Positions 15,954 through 24,039 of a DNA stretch of 25,349 nucleotides are shown one piece after another. How positions within the stretch are numbered: the first letter of the stretch is position 1; each line of letters opens with the position of its first letter. Made by a program: the position numbers and the translations under genes. Source of the DNA: an uncultured Clostridia bacterium (GTDB lineage Bacteria; Bacillota; Clostridia; TANB77; CAG-508); NCBI GenBank assembly GCA_947632745.1, contig CANRQH010000009.1:1-25349 (forward strand), given 5' to 3'. The notes below the pieces were generated by a model. The model saw only the letters and a list, made by a program, of their open reading frames with translations. It was not told the origin of the DNA and made no database searches.

Positions 15954-17084
15954 TTAGTAATCTTTTTCATTTATTTCAGGATAAGTAAATTCTTTTCCTC
16001 CCTCTGAAAACTGATAAGATAATTTATGATCACGATTAAAAGTTTTCGTTCCTCTTAAAAAGTATTTATATTTTATATCATTTGTTATTTTTCCATTTCC
16101 TATTATTATTGGATCATCCCATGTACAGTCAACTTCGTACCACTTATTTTCAATTTTTACACAATTCCACGCATGGTTTTCTGTTACCCCTTTACTATTT
16201 GTTGCAACTCCTTGCATTATTTCACATTCAATTCCTGCAGCATTTGCTAAATATTTAAAAGTTTTTGCATATCCTTCACATACAGCTTTTTTTTCAATTA
16301 AAGCTCCATAAACCCCGTATGCCCCTATATTGTTATAAGTTGAATCATATTCTACATTATTTAGTAGAAAATCATGTATAAATAATAGTTTGTCATAATC
16401 TGTGCCACTTAATTTACTTACTATAATGTCTTTAACTTGTTCTATTGCAACTATTCCCTTTTCAATCTGCGCTGTACTTGTAAAATCATCTGACAAATAT
16501 GTTGAATTTTTTGCTGCTGATATAAATACTTCATATGATGTTGTTATAATTTTTTTTATTGTTTTCATATTTAAATACATTTTATTTACATCTAAATAAA
16601 ATAAATCTGGATTATCATGAGTAAAAGCTTCTATCGCAGTTTGATAATCTTGACTTAATTCATCTGTTCCTGTTTCTTGAGATAATGTTTCTGAAAATGT
16701 ATTTCCAAAATCTATTACATAATCTCCTTGACTTAAGTTTTGCTTATTATCTTGTAATTTACTGTATAGAATTTTTTGATTATTATTTAATTGATTATAA
16801 AAAAATTTATTTATAACATTTTCATCATAATAATTTGGAGTTATTACTTCTCCTGAATTACTACTAAATATATTTTGAATTGAATCACTTATGGTTTCAG
16901 ATAACTTTTTTTGCTCTTCATCTTTTTCTTCTTCTGGTTCTTCGGTTGCAATATTGTCTACCTTATATGTTACTTCATCTGAATTAAGTAAATCTGTATA
17001 AATTGCTCTACCAAAAATTATAATACCTATTATTAGTATTAACATTATTAAAAATAATATAAATGTTGTAATATTGTTTTTCAT
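15954..17084 (-). CDS. Membrane-anchored transglutaminase-like protein
   Basis: The 376-residue product has one N-terminal membrane helix (about 6-30), an acidic linker, a region of about 170 residues without recognised motifs, and a C-terminal transglutaminase/protease-like domain. The catalytic triad is visible: Cys269 in KAVCEGYA, His304 in TENHAWN and Asp319 in YEVDCTWDDP. Orientation with the domain outside the cell is expected, where relatives act on peptide or cell-wall substrates; the substrate is unknown. ATG 17084 has AAAGGA upstream; an earlier TTG at 17129 overlaps a TATAAT-like promoter box and is unlikely. It directly precedes the V-ATPase operon on the same strand and its promoter may also serve those genes. 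Confidence 0.82.
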   Translation of the reverse strand: MKNNITTFILFLIMLILIIGIIIFGRAIYTDLLNSDEVTYKVDNIATEEPEEEKDEEQKKLSETISDSIQNIFSSNSGEVITPNYYDENVINKFFYNQLNNNQKILYSKLQDNKQNLSQGDYVIDFGNTFSETLSQETGTDELSQDYQTAIEAFTHDNPDLFYLDVNKMYLNMKTIKKIITTSYEVFISAAKNSTYLSDDFTSTAQIEKGIVAIEQVKDIIVSKLSGTDYDKLLFIHDFLLNNVEYDSTYNNIGAYGVYGALIEKKAVCEGYAKTFKYLANAAGIECEIMQGVATNSKGVTENHAWNCVKIENKWYEVDCTWDDPIIIGNGKITNDIKYKYFLRGTKTFNRDHKLSYQFSEGGKEFTYPEINEKDY

Positions 17085-17137
17085 TTGTTCTATATTCCTT
17101 TCTTTTTGTTTCCTATTATATAATATCAAAAAAAAAT

Positions 17138-17175
17138 AAAAATAGCAATAAAAATAAATTTTTATTGCTATTTTT
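17138..17175. terminator. Bidirectional terminator after the small surface protein gene
   Basis: Perfect 18-base arms AAAAATAGCAATAAAAAT (17138-17155) and its complement (17158-17175) with a two-base loop and T-runs on both sides. It ends the 17196-17615 gene and insulates the transglutaminase gene. Confidence 0.8.
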
Positions 17176-17195
17176 TTTTATTTTATTTTTTTAAT

Positions 17196-17615
17196 TTATA
17201 TTTTTCTATAATCACTAACTTTTTTATAAGAATATATTGCTGAAATTCCTAATACTACTAATACAATAGCTACTATGCTACCAGTGTTTGATAATCCAGT
17301 ATCTGCTAAAACATTTGCATTATTAGTGTTAGTTAAATTTGTATTATTATTTGTGTTATTATTTGTACCATTTGAAGAAGATATTCCAGCTGATTGATTT
17401 GAATTGTTGTTAGTATTTGTATTATTTGCATCGTTTGTATTTGTTCCAGATGTAGGATTTTGTGTTGTATTTTCAGGTTCCTCTGCTACTGGTTCAAAAT
17501 CACTAAATAGTGAATCGTTTTCATCTGCTGCCAATGCTATGTTAGAATACGCTAACATCATAACTAAACTTAATCCTATTACTAATAATTTTTTTACCAT
17601 TTTAAAATTTTTCAT
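17196..17615 (-). CDS. Small Asn/Thr-rich exported protein with C-terminal anchor
   Basis: The 139-residue product has a clear signal peptide (MKNFKMVKKLLVIG, hydrophobic core, cleavage after ALAA near residue 30), an acidic segment, then a low-complexity stretch rich in Asn, Thr and Ser (about 50-100). The end is LADTG, a 20-residue hydrophobic helix and a basic tail (SYKKVSDYRK), which is the plan of a sortase sorting signal with Ala in place of Pro in LPxTG. It may instead be a plain membrane anchor, since the hydrophobic part begins some way after LADTG. No enzymatic domain is seen. It has its own strong promoter and ribosome site (GAGGAGAG) and its own terminator, so it is a single-gene unit. 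Confidence 0.72.
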   Translation of the reverse strand: MKNFKMVKKLLVIGLSLVMMLAYSNIALAADENDSLFSDFEPVAEEPENTTQNPTSGTNTNDANNTNTNNNSNQSAGISSSNGTNNNTNNNTNLTNTNNANVLADTGLSNTGSIVAIVLVVLGISAIYSYKKVSDYRKI

Positions 17616-17690
17616 TTTTTATCTCTCCTCTATTTATTTAATATTATAATAATTATGTATTTATAATTATCTTTTGTTACCTCATTTTTA

Positions 17691-17719
17691 ATTTTACAAC
17701 ATTTTTTTACATATGTCAA
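17691..17719 (-). promoter_or_regulatory. Strong sigma-A promoter of the small surface protein gene
   Basis: On the minus strand consensus TTGACA (17719-17714), a 17-base spacer and TAAAAT (17696-17691), giving a leader of about 70 bases. Confidence 0.7.
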
Positions 17720-17774
17720 ATATTTTTTGAAATTTTTTTTAACTATTGTGTTACAAAAATATTTCAAAAATATT
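17719..17774 (-). terminator. Candidate terminator of ychF
   Basis: AATATTTTTTGAAAT (17719-17733) pairs with ATTTCAAAAATATT (17761-17774) with one bulge, directly at the ychF stop codon. The AT-only stem is weak and abuts the next promoter. Confidence 0.35.
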
Positions 17775-18864
17775 ACACATTAAATTTAAATAGTACAATG
17801 TCTCCCTCTTGCATAATATAGTCTTTTCCTTCTTGACGCACTAACCCCTTTTCTCTTGCTTGAACCATTGAACCCTCTTTCATTAATTCATCATATGATA
17901 TTATTTCTGCTTTTATAAATCCTCTTTCTATATCTGAGTGAATTTTTCCTGCAGCATTTGGAGCTTTTGTTCCTTTTTTTATTGTCCATGCTCTTACTTC
18001 TGGCTCACCTGCTGTTAAAAATGACATTAAACCTAGTAAGTCATAGCTTTTCTTTATTAATGTATCTAACCCAGATTCTTTAAGTCCTAATGCTTCTAGC
18101 ATTTCTTTTTTGTCACTATCATCTAAAGAAGATAATTCTTCTTCTATTTTTACACAAAGTGGTATAACTTCTGCTTTTTCTTGTTTTGCATATTCTTGTA
18201 CTTTTTGCACATACCCATCACTTTGTACATTTTCTAATTGACTTTCTGAAACATTTGCAATATATATAAATGGCTTATTTGTTAATAAAAACATTTCTTT
18301 AACCATTTCTTTTTCATCTTCATTATATTCTAAGTTTCTAGCAGGTATTCCATTTTCTAATGCTAATTTTATTTTTTCTAATAAGTCAATTTCTGCTTGA
18401 TACTTTTTGTCTGCTTTTAGCATCTTTTTTGCTTTTTCCATTCTTTTTTCTACTGTTTCAATATCTGCAAAAATTAACTCTAAATTTATTGTTTGTATGT
18501 CTCGTATTGGGTCAATGTCTCCATCTACATGCACAACATTTGAATCTTCAAAACATCTTACAACTTCTGCTATTGCATCTGTTTCTCTTATATGTGATAA
18601 AAATTTATTTCCTAAGCCTTCTCCTTTACTTGCACCTTTAACTAGACCTGCAATATCTACAAACTCCACTACTGCTGGTGTTATTTTTTGTGTATTATAC
18701 ATTTTTCCTAATTTTTCTAGCCTTTCATCTGGTACTGCTACTACTCCTACATTTGGCTCTATTGTACAAAATGGGTAATTCGCACATTCTGCTCCTGCTT
18801 TTGTTATACTATTAAATAATGTGCTTTTTCCTACATTTGGAAGTCCTACTATTCCTATTTTCAT
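17773..18864 (-). CDS. ychF: Obg-family ATPase YchF
   Basis: The 363-residue product is a standard YchF: Walker A GLPNVGKST at residues 7-15, switch II DIAGLVKGASKGEGLGN, a helical insertion in the middle, and a C-terminal TGS domain (LMSFLTAGEPEVRAWTIKKG to the end). The nucleotide-specificity loop reads NVSE instead of the NKxD of GTPases, as known for YchF proteins, which prefer ATP. The role is ribosome- and stress-related. Start ATG 18864 follows AGAAAGG. No in-frame CGG. Confidence 0.97.
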   Translation of the reverse strand: MKIGIVGLPNVGKSTLFNSITKAGAECANYPFCTIEPNVGVVAVPDERLEKLGKMYNTQKITPAVVEFVDIAGLVKGASKGEGLGNKFLSHIRETDAIAEVVRCFEDSNVVHVDGDIDPIRDIQTINLELIFADIETVEKRMEKAKKMLKADKKYQAEIDLLEKIKLALENGIPARNLEYNEDEKEMVKEMFLLTNKPFIYIANVSESQLENVQSDGYVQKVQEYAKQEKAEVIPLCVKIEEELSSLDDSDKKEMLEALGLKESGLDTLIKKSYDLLGLMSFLTAGEPEVRAWTIKKGTKAPNAAGKIHSDIERGFIKAEIISYDELMKEGSMVQAREKGLVRQEGKDYIMQEGDIVLFKFNV

Positions 18865-18892
18865 TTTTTATTTTCCTTTCTATGATGATTTT

Positions 18893-18930
18893 GGGGACTT
18901 AAGAAAAAAAGCATCATTTTTTCTGTCCCC
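18893..18930. repeat. Short GGGGAC inverted repeat between the ABC transporter gene and ychF
   Basis: GGGGAC (18893-18898) and GTCCCC (18925-18930) enclose an AT-rich centre. The flank reads TAGGGGACAG on the minus strand, matching the edges of the other GGGAC-family copies. It probably belongs to the same family. Confidence 0.55.
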
Positions 18931-18943
18931 TAATTAGACTGTT

Positions 18944-21523
18944 TTATTCCGACCTTAAAGCAATTACTGGGTCGCATTTGCTTGCCATTTTGGCTGGAAT
19001 TAATCCTCCAATTATTGTAAGAATAACGCTTAATGCTACCAAAATAACTCCTGCAACAAATGGAACTGAAGTTATAACTCTTACATCTGTTAAAGCATAA
19101 ATTATATTGTTTATTGGTATTGTTAAAAGTACTGTTATTCCTATTCCTATAAGACCTGAAATTAATCCTACAATTAACGTTTCTGCATTAAATACTCTTG
19201 AAATATCTTTTTTAGAAGCACCTATCGCTCTTAATATTCCTATTTCTTTTGTTCTTTCTAGTACAGAAATATAAGTTATAATTCCTATCATTATTGAAGA
19301 TACAATAAGTGATATTGCAACAAATGCAATTAATACATAACTTATTATATTTATAATTCTACTTACAGATTTCATCATTGTTCCAACTATATCTGTATAG
19401 TTAATTGTATTTTCTTCTTTTCCATCATCTGTTTGTTTCTGGTTATAATCTTCTATTGCACTAACAATTCTTTCCTTTGAGTCAAAATCTTTTGGGTAAA
19501 TACTTATTGTACTTGGCTCATCTAAATCAACTGCTCCAAGTTTTTGTAAATTATTTTCTAAACTTGCTTCCTCGTTTTCTGCCATTGCATTCATTAATGC
19601 TGCAATTTCTTCATTTGACATTTGACTTATTGCTAATTTTTGTTCTTCTGGAAGTGAAGCGTAGTTAATTTGTTTTTCTTCTCCTTCTTTTGGAAATTCA
19701 AAACCAGAGAATATATTTTTTTCTTCATTTTCTTTTTGTTCTTTTACAACTTCTGACTCATTTGTTTTGTTTATAACATATTCTTTTAAAGCTTTTGTAT
19801 ATCCAATTATTCCTGCACTTGAAACTGCAACAGATTGTTCATTTGGTCTTATTATTCCTACAACTTTTATACTTTCTGCTTCATTTACTTTGTTTTTCAT
19901 ATAATCTTTATCATCTGATTTATCTATCCAAATTCCATTTTCTTTTTCATAGTAATCTGGATTTAAAATTAATTTATATGATAAGTTTAAAAGTTCATCA
20001 TAGGTATAGCTTGAAGTTTCTGGTTCTTCTATTGTTTCGCCATTTTGCATTTTTTTCATTTTTTCTTTAAGTTCTGCTTGGTCTTTTAAACCTAAAGTAT
20101 AAAGTGTGTAGTCACTTATTTCATTATTTTCTCCAACTACTAAAACTACTTCATTGAAATCTTTTGGCCAGTTTCCAGCAAGCAAGTCATATTGAGATTT
20201 TAGTAAATCTTCATTATCTAAAAGCTCTGACCATACATCCATTTGAACTACAGATGCTTGTGACATTTGACTTGTCTCTGCCATTTGTCCCATACCTAAA
20301 CTATCTAAAACCGTACTTGGGTTAACTTGAACTATACCATCTTCTGTATTTTCTTTATATAAATTTAAATTTAAGTTATATCCATATTCTATTGCGTTAC
20401 TATTATTTTTTATTTCATTGTCTGTTGTTTCTAAATAATTTTTTAGTTCTTTTAAATTGTTTGTTTGGACTTTGTTTGAAAATACACTTATCATGTCATT
20501 CATAATGTCTTGAGAATACACTTTTCCATCTTCTCTTTCTATTTCTTCTTCAGTTTCTCCCATCATTGTGTCCATCATGCTAGACATGTCTATACTTACA
20601 TTTTCTATGCTTAATGGGTAAGATGATAATGTATCTTCTTCAACCTTATCAATATAAGTTTGAATTCCATTTGATATTGCAAGTATTAATGCAATTCCTA
20701 TAATTCCTATACTTCCTGCAAAAGATGTAAGTATTGTTCTTGTTTTTTTAGTCATTAAGTTATTTAGGCTTAATCTAAAAGCTGTAAAGAACTTCATTGA
20801 TGTTCTTCCATATTTCTTTTGCTTTCCTGTTGAGTTTTCTTCCTCTTTTATAGGGTTTGAATCTTCTGTGATTTTTCCATCTAATATTTTTATAATTCTA
20901 CTTGAATATTTGTTAGCCAATTCTGGATTATGTGTAACCATAATAATAAGCTTGTTTTTAGAAATCTTTTTTAATATTTCCATAACTTGCTCACTTGTTT
21001 TGGTGTCTAATGCTCCTGTTGGCTCATCTGCTAAAATTATATCTGGATCATTTACTAAGGCTCTTGCAATTGCAACTCTTTGCATTTGTCCACCAGATAA
21101 TTGATTTGGCTTTTTATGTATTTGGTCTTTTAAACCAACTTCCTCTAATGCTTTTATTGCTCTTTCTTTTCTTTCTTTTTTAGAAACTCCAGATATTGTT
21201 AATGCAAGCTCAACATTTGATAATACACTTTGATGTCCTATTAAATTATAGCTTTGGAATATAAATCCTACAGAATAATTCCTGTATGCATCCCAATCTC
21301 TATCTTTGAAATCTTTGGTTGATTTATTGTTTATTATTAAATCTCCTGATGTATATCTATCTAACCCTCCAATTATGTTTAATAGAGTTGTTTTTCCACA
21401 TCCACTTTGCCCTAAAATAGAAACAAATTCTGATTCTCTAAATTTTAAATTTATTCCTTTTAAAGCTTGAACTTCATCATCATAATTTTTATATGTCTTT
21501 GTAATGTTTTTTAACTCTAACAT
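18944..21523 (-). CDS. MacB-type ABC transporter, ATPase fused to FtsX-like permease
   Basis: The 859-residue product joins an ATPase (about 1-225) to a permease. ATPase motifs: Walker A GQSGCGKTT (38-46), Q-loop Gln90, signature LSGGQ (142-146), Walker B ILADE (163-167) and H-loop His198. A first membrane helix lies at about 262-285, followed by a large extracellular domain of more than 400 residues (acidic, Met-rich at MMDTMMGETEEE), and three helices at about 725-855 in the FtsX pattern (LERTKEIGILRAIGASKKDI). MacB/LolCDE-type proteins couple ATP use to mechanical work on peptides, lipids or envelope enzymes rather than classical transport; the substrate cannot be read here. A good ribosome site (TTGGAGG) precedes ATG 21523. 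No accessory periplasmic protein is nearby. Confidence 0.9.
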   Translation of the reverse strand: MLELKNITKTYKNYDDEVQALKGINLKFRESEFVSILGQSGCGKTTLLNIIGGLDRYTSGDLIINNKSTKDFKDRDWDAYRNYSVGFIFQSYNLIGHQSVLSNVELALTISGVSKKERKERAIKALEEVGLKDQIHKKPNQLSGGQMQRVAIARALVNDPDIILADEPTGALDTKTSEQVMEILKKISKNKLIIMVTHNPELANKYSSRIIKILDGKITEDSNPIKEEENSTGKQKKYGRTSMKFFTAFRLSLNNLMTKKTRTILTSFAGSIGIIGIALILAISNGIQTYIDKVEEDTLSSYPLSIENVSIDMSSMMDTMMGETEEEIEREDGKVYSQDIMNDMISVFSNKVQTNNLKELKNYLETTDNEIKNNSNAIEYGYNLNLNLYKENTEDGIVQVNPSTVLDSLGMGQMAETSQMSQASVVQMDVWSELLDNEDLLKSQYDLLAGNWPKDFNEVVLVVGENNEISDYTLYTLGLKDQAELKEKMKKMQNGETIEEPETSSYTYDELLNLSYKLILNPDYYEKENGIWIDKSDDKDYMKNKVNEAESIKVVGIIRPNEQSVAVSSAGIIGYTKALKEYVINKTNESEVVKEQKENEEKNIFSGFEFPKEGEEKQINYASLPEEQKLAISQMSNEEIAALMNAMAENEEASLENNLQKLGAVDLDEPSTISIYPKDFDSKERIVSAIEDYNQKQTDDGKEENTINYTDIVGTMMKSVSRIINIISYVLIAFVAISLIVSSIMIGIITYISVLERTKEIGILRAIGASKKDISRVFNAETLIVGLISGLIGIGITVLLTIPINNIIYALTDVRVITSVPFVAGVILVALSVILTIIGGLIPAKMASKCDPVIALRSE

Positions 21524-21642
21524 TCTATTCCTCCAATCTTAAAATATTATTAACTGTCGTGCATTAATCTGCAAAAACAACTATAGTGATTTATTATTTT
21601 ATATTAAAATTATGTTCTTTGTGTGAATTTTTTAAACTTTTT

Positions 21643-22557
21643 TTAATTTATAATTCGTTTAATTATAGCTTCTGAATCTATATTGTAATAATGCAAAAGT
21701 TCTCTTGCTTTTCCAGATTTTCCAAATGTATCTAAAATACCCATTCTTTCAAGTTTTGCAGGATATATAGAAGTTAAAACCTCTGAAATTGCAGAGCCTA
21801 ATCCACCAATTACACTGTGGTCTTCTATTGAAATTAGCCTTTTAGTCTCTTTAGCGCATTTTATAATCATTTCTTCATCAATAGGTTTTATTGTATGAAC
21901 ATCTATAACTCTAATGTTAATACCTTGTTTTTCTAATTCATTTTTTGCATTTATTGCTTCACCCACAACATCTCCTGTTGCAAAAACTGATGCATCTGTT
22001 CCATCTCCTATTTGAACCATTTTACCAAGTTCAAATTTTTGATTTTCTTCGTAAATAGAATCTACTGGCATACGAGATAACCTTACATATACAGGGCCTT
22101 TTATTTTATATGCTTCTTCAATTGCCCACCTAGTTTGGGCATCATCAGATGGACATATAACTTTCATATTTGGCAAACATCTCATCATGCTTATATCTTC
22201 TAACATTTGATGTGTTGCACCATCTTCTCCAACAGTAATTCCTGCGTGAGTTGCACATATTTTTACATTTAAATTTGGATAGCATACACTATTTCTTATT
22301 TGGTCATAACTTCTTCCTGCTGCAAAAACAGCAAATGTGCTTGCAAATGGAACTTTTCCAGTCGTTGCAAGTCCTGCTGCAGTGCCTATCATATTTGCTT
22401 CTGCAATTCCCATATCTAAAAATTTTTCTGGAAATTTTTTTGAAAAATTTATTGTTTTTGTAGCTGTTGCTAAATCTGCATCTAATACAACTATATCGTT
22501 ATATTTTTCACCTAATTTTACTAAAGTTTCTCCATAACTTTCACGAGTTGCTTTCAT
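21643..22557 (-). CDS. Transketolase, C-terminal subunit (orphan)
   Basis: The 304-residue product matches the pyrimidine-binding and C-terminal domains of split transketolases: the Glu-containing DMGIAEANMIGTAAGLA stretch that activates ThDP, the FAAGRSYDQIRNSV loop, ITVGEDGATHQMLED, and a C-terminal domain with VIDVHTIKPID. It needs an N-terminal subunit carrying the pyrophosphate site, which is not next to it. ATG 22557 is chosen because AAGGAGG lies seven bases before it; the longer frame back to 22614 has no site. The start overlaps the DUF5662 stop by 17 bases, so its ribosome site lies inside that gene and translation is probably coupled. Confidence 0.92.
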   Translation of the reverse strand: MKATRESYGETLVKLGEKYNDIVVLDADLATATKTINFSKKFPEKFLDMGIAEANMIGTAAGLATTGKVPFASTFAVFAAGRSYDQIRNSVCYPNLNVKICATHAGITVGEDGATHQMLEDISMMRCLPNMKVICPSDDAQTRWAIEEAYKIKGPVYVRLSRMPVDSIYEENQKFELGKMVQIGDGTDASVFATGDVVGEAINAKNELEKQGINIRVIDVHTIKPIDEEMIIKCAKETKRLISIEDHSVIGGLGSAISEVLTSIYPAKLERMGILDTFGKSGKARELLHYYNIDSEAIIKRIIN

Positions 22558-23161
22558 TAAAATCCTCCTTAACCCACTCGCCGTGGAATTCATATTTATA
22601 CTTAGTCTTATCATCTATACAAAATTTTTTATATAAACTCTTAACATTTTGTTTCGTTATTACTTTTTCTATACCATTATTTTTAACTTGTAAAAAAAGT
22701 TCTGTTAAAAAATTATCTACTTTAGGATTTATTATTATATTTTTTCTTTCTTTTAACCAATAATTATACTCTGAAGCCCAGGTCCAATTCTTACCATTAT
22801 ATGTTATACTTGCAGATAATTTGTCGCAAATCATCTCCACTACATATTTATATGGAATAACTGGTGCTACTTCTGGTGCATTCAAATCAACCCAATACCA
22901 ATCATGATGCTTGTTTCTACCTTTATGATGGAGCCATGATAAAGAATACCCTTTATCTTTTTTACATTCTGTAATTGGACTTCTTTTTCCATTATAATAT
23001 TTTGCACTTTCGAAAAATTCTGTATATGAAAATTTAGATAAGTCATGTACAAGCCCTCTAAATGGTATTCCAAGTTTTATGCTGAATTTAAATACTAACC
23101 ATTTGTGTTTTGTAACAAGTACTATGTGTTTTATTATATTTTTTGCTATGTTGTTTGACAT
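22541..23161 (-). CDS. DUF5662-family protein
   Basis: The 206-residue product looks like the DUF5662 family, named from memory of the HDLSKFS and HHKGRNKHHDWYWV patterns. The His/Asp-rich spacing (HDLSK near 39, HHKGRNKHH near 78-86) suggests a metal-binding helical fold resembling HD enzymes; the activity is unknown. ATG 23161 has AAGGAAGG 10 bases upstream. Its last codons carry the ribosome site of the transketolase subunit, with a 17-base overlap. It is divergent from smpB. Confidence 0.75.
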   Translation of the reverse strand: MSNNIAKNIIKHIVLVTKHKWLVFKFSIKLGIPFRGLVHDLSKFSYTEFFESAKYYNGKRSPITECKKDKGYSLSWLHHKGRNKHHDWYWVDLNAPEVAPVIPYKYVVEMICDKLSASITYNGKNWTWASEYNYWLKERKNIIINPKVDNFLTELFLQVKNNGIEKVITKQNVKSLYKKFCIDDKTKYKYEFHGEWVKEDFNESNS

Positions 23162-23256
23162 TTTTTATTTTCCTTCCTTAAGTACAAGTTTTTGTTATTT
23201 TTTATTTGCTTATAATATTAAATCACAAAAACAATAATTGTGCAATGTTTAAAACA

Positions 23257-23353
23257 AAAAAGAATAAATTATTATTGTAGATTAGCCAATTATATGTCAC
23301 ACTTTTTTTGAAAATATGCGTATAAAGCCAAAAAGAATAAATTTAATTGTAGA
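23257..23353. repeat. Direct repeat in the smpB/DUF5662 divergent region
   Basis: AAAAAGAATAAATT followed by ATTGTAGA occurs at 23257-23281 and again at 23330-23353, differing in two or three bases in the middle. The second copy reaches into the smpB -35 box. The 315-base intergenic region otherwise holds only the two promoters. The repeat may be a binding site for a regulator. Confidence 0.5.
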
Positions 23354-23378
23354 CTTTTTTCTTCTTTAATGCTATAAT
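23350..23378 (+). promoter_or_regulatory. Candidate promoter of smpB
   Basis: TAGACT (23350-23355), 17 bases, TATAAT (23373-23378); a second TATAAT follows at 23385-23390. The leader is about 90 bases. Confidence 0.55.
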
Positions 23379-23476
23379 TTATGTTATAATTTACAGTTTG
23401 TAAATTTAGAATTAATAAAGTTTTGAACTTGCAAGTTATAAAGTTCAATAAATTTAAGAGAAAGGAAATTTATATT

Positions 23477-23932
23477 ATGCCATATACAAAACTTATTGCA
23501 AAAAATCCAAATGCATACCATAATTATGAAATTATAGAAAAGATTGAATGTGGAATTGTTTTATTTGGAACAGAAATAAAATCTATTAGAAAAGGAAAAG
23601 TAAATTTAAAAGATTCTTTTGCAAATATAAAAAATAGCGAAGTTTTTGTAATTGGTATGCATATAAGTCCATATGAACACGGAAATATTTATAATAAAGA
23701 CCCTTTAAGAGATAGAAAACTTTTACTAAATAAATCTGAAATTTTAAAATTAATAGATAAAGTAAAAACTAAAGGCTGTTCTTTAGTCCCTATTTCGCTT
23801 TATTTTAAGGGACAAATAGTAAAACTTGAACTCGGAGTTGGTAAAGGTAAAAAAATTTATGATAAAAGAGAAGATATTGCAAAAAAAGATGCTCAAAGGC
23901 GAATGGCTATTGCTTTGAAAGGAAATTATTAA
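23477..23932 (+). CDS. smpB: SsrA-binding protein SmpB
   Basis: SmpB delivers tmRNA to stalled ribosomes for trans-translation. The 151-residue product has the expected beta-barrel core (IAKNPNAYHNYEIIEKIECGIVL, GTEIKSIRKGKVNLKDSFA), the HISPYEHGN motif and a basic C-terminal tail (KKIYDKREDIAKKDAQRR) that mimics an anticodon arm. ATG 23477 with AAAGGA upstream is the family start; the frame could open at 23423 but those codons lie in the leader. It is the only large plus-strand gene. tmRNA itself is not visible nearby. Trans-translation is relevant here because unresolved CGG stalls would be its substrates. Confidence 0.96.
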   Translation: MPYTKLIAKNPNAYHNYEIIEKIECGIVLFGTEIKSIRKGKVNLKDSFANIKNSEVFVIGMHISPYEHGNIYNKDPLRDRKLLLNKSEILKLIDKVKTKGCSLVPISLYFKGQIVKLELGVGKGKKIYDKREDIAKKDAQRRMAIALKGNY

Positions 23933-23954
23933 ATAAAAAATATTAATAAAAATT

Positions 23955-24000
23955 AAGCTTGTATATTTGAATTTTATTTTAAATATACAAGCTTGTTTTT
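23955..24000 (+). terminator. Terminator of smpB
   Basis: AAGCTTGTATATTT (23955-23968), a 12-base loop and a perfect complement (23981-23994), then GTTTTT. It lies between the convergent smpB and Rpn-type genes. Confidence 0.85.
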
Positions 24001-24039
24001 ATTGTATTTTTAGCACACAATAATATTATATATAATTAA

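Noticed and set aside
22558..22614. N-terminal extension of the transketolase subunit to 22614
   Set aside because: No ribosome site and no family similarity in the extra 19 residues; these bases are coding in the DUF5662 frame.
23423..23476. N-terminal extension of smpB to 23423
   Set aside because: The family starts at the later ATG with AAAGGA upstream; the extra codons lie in the untranslated leader.
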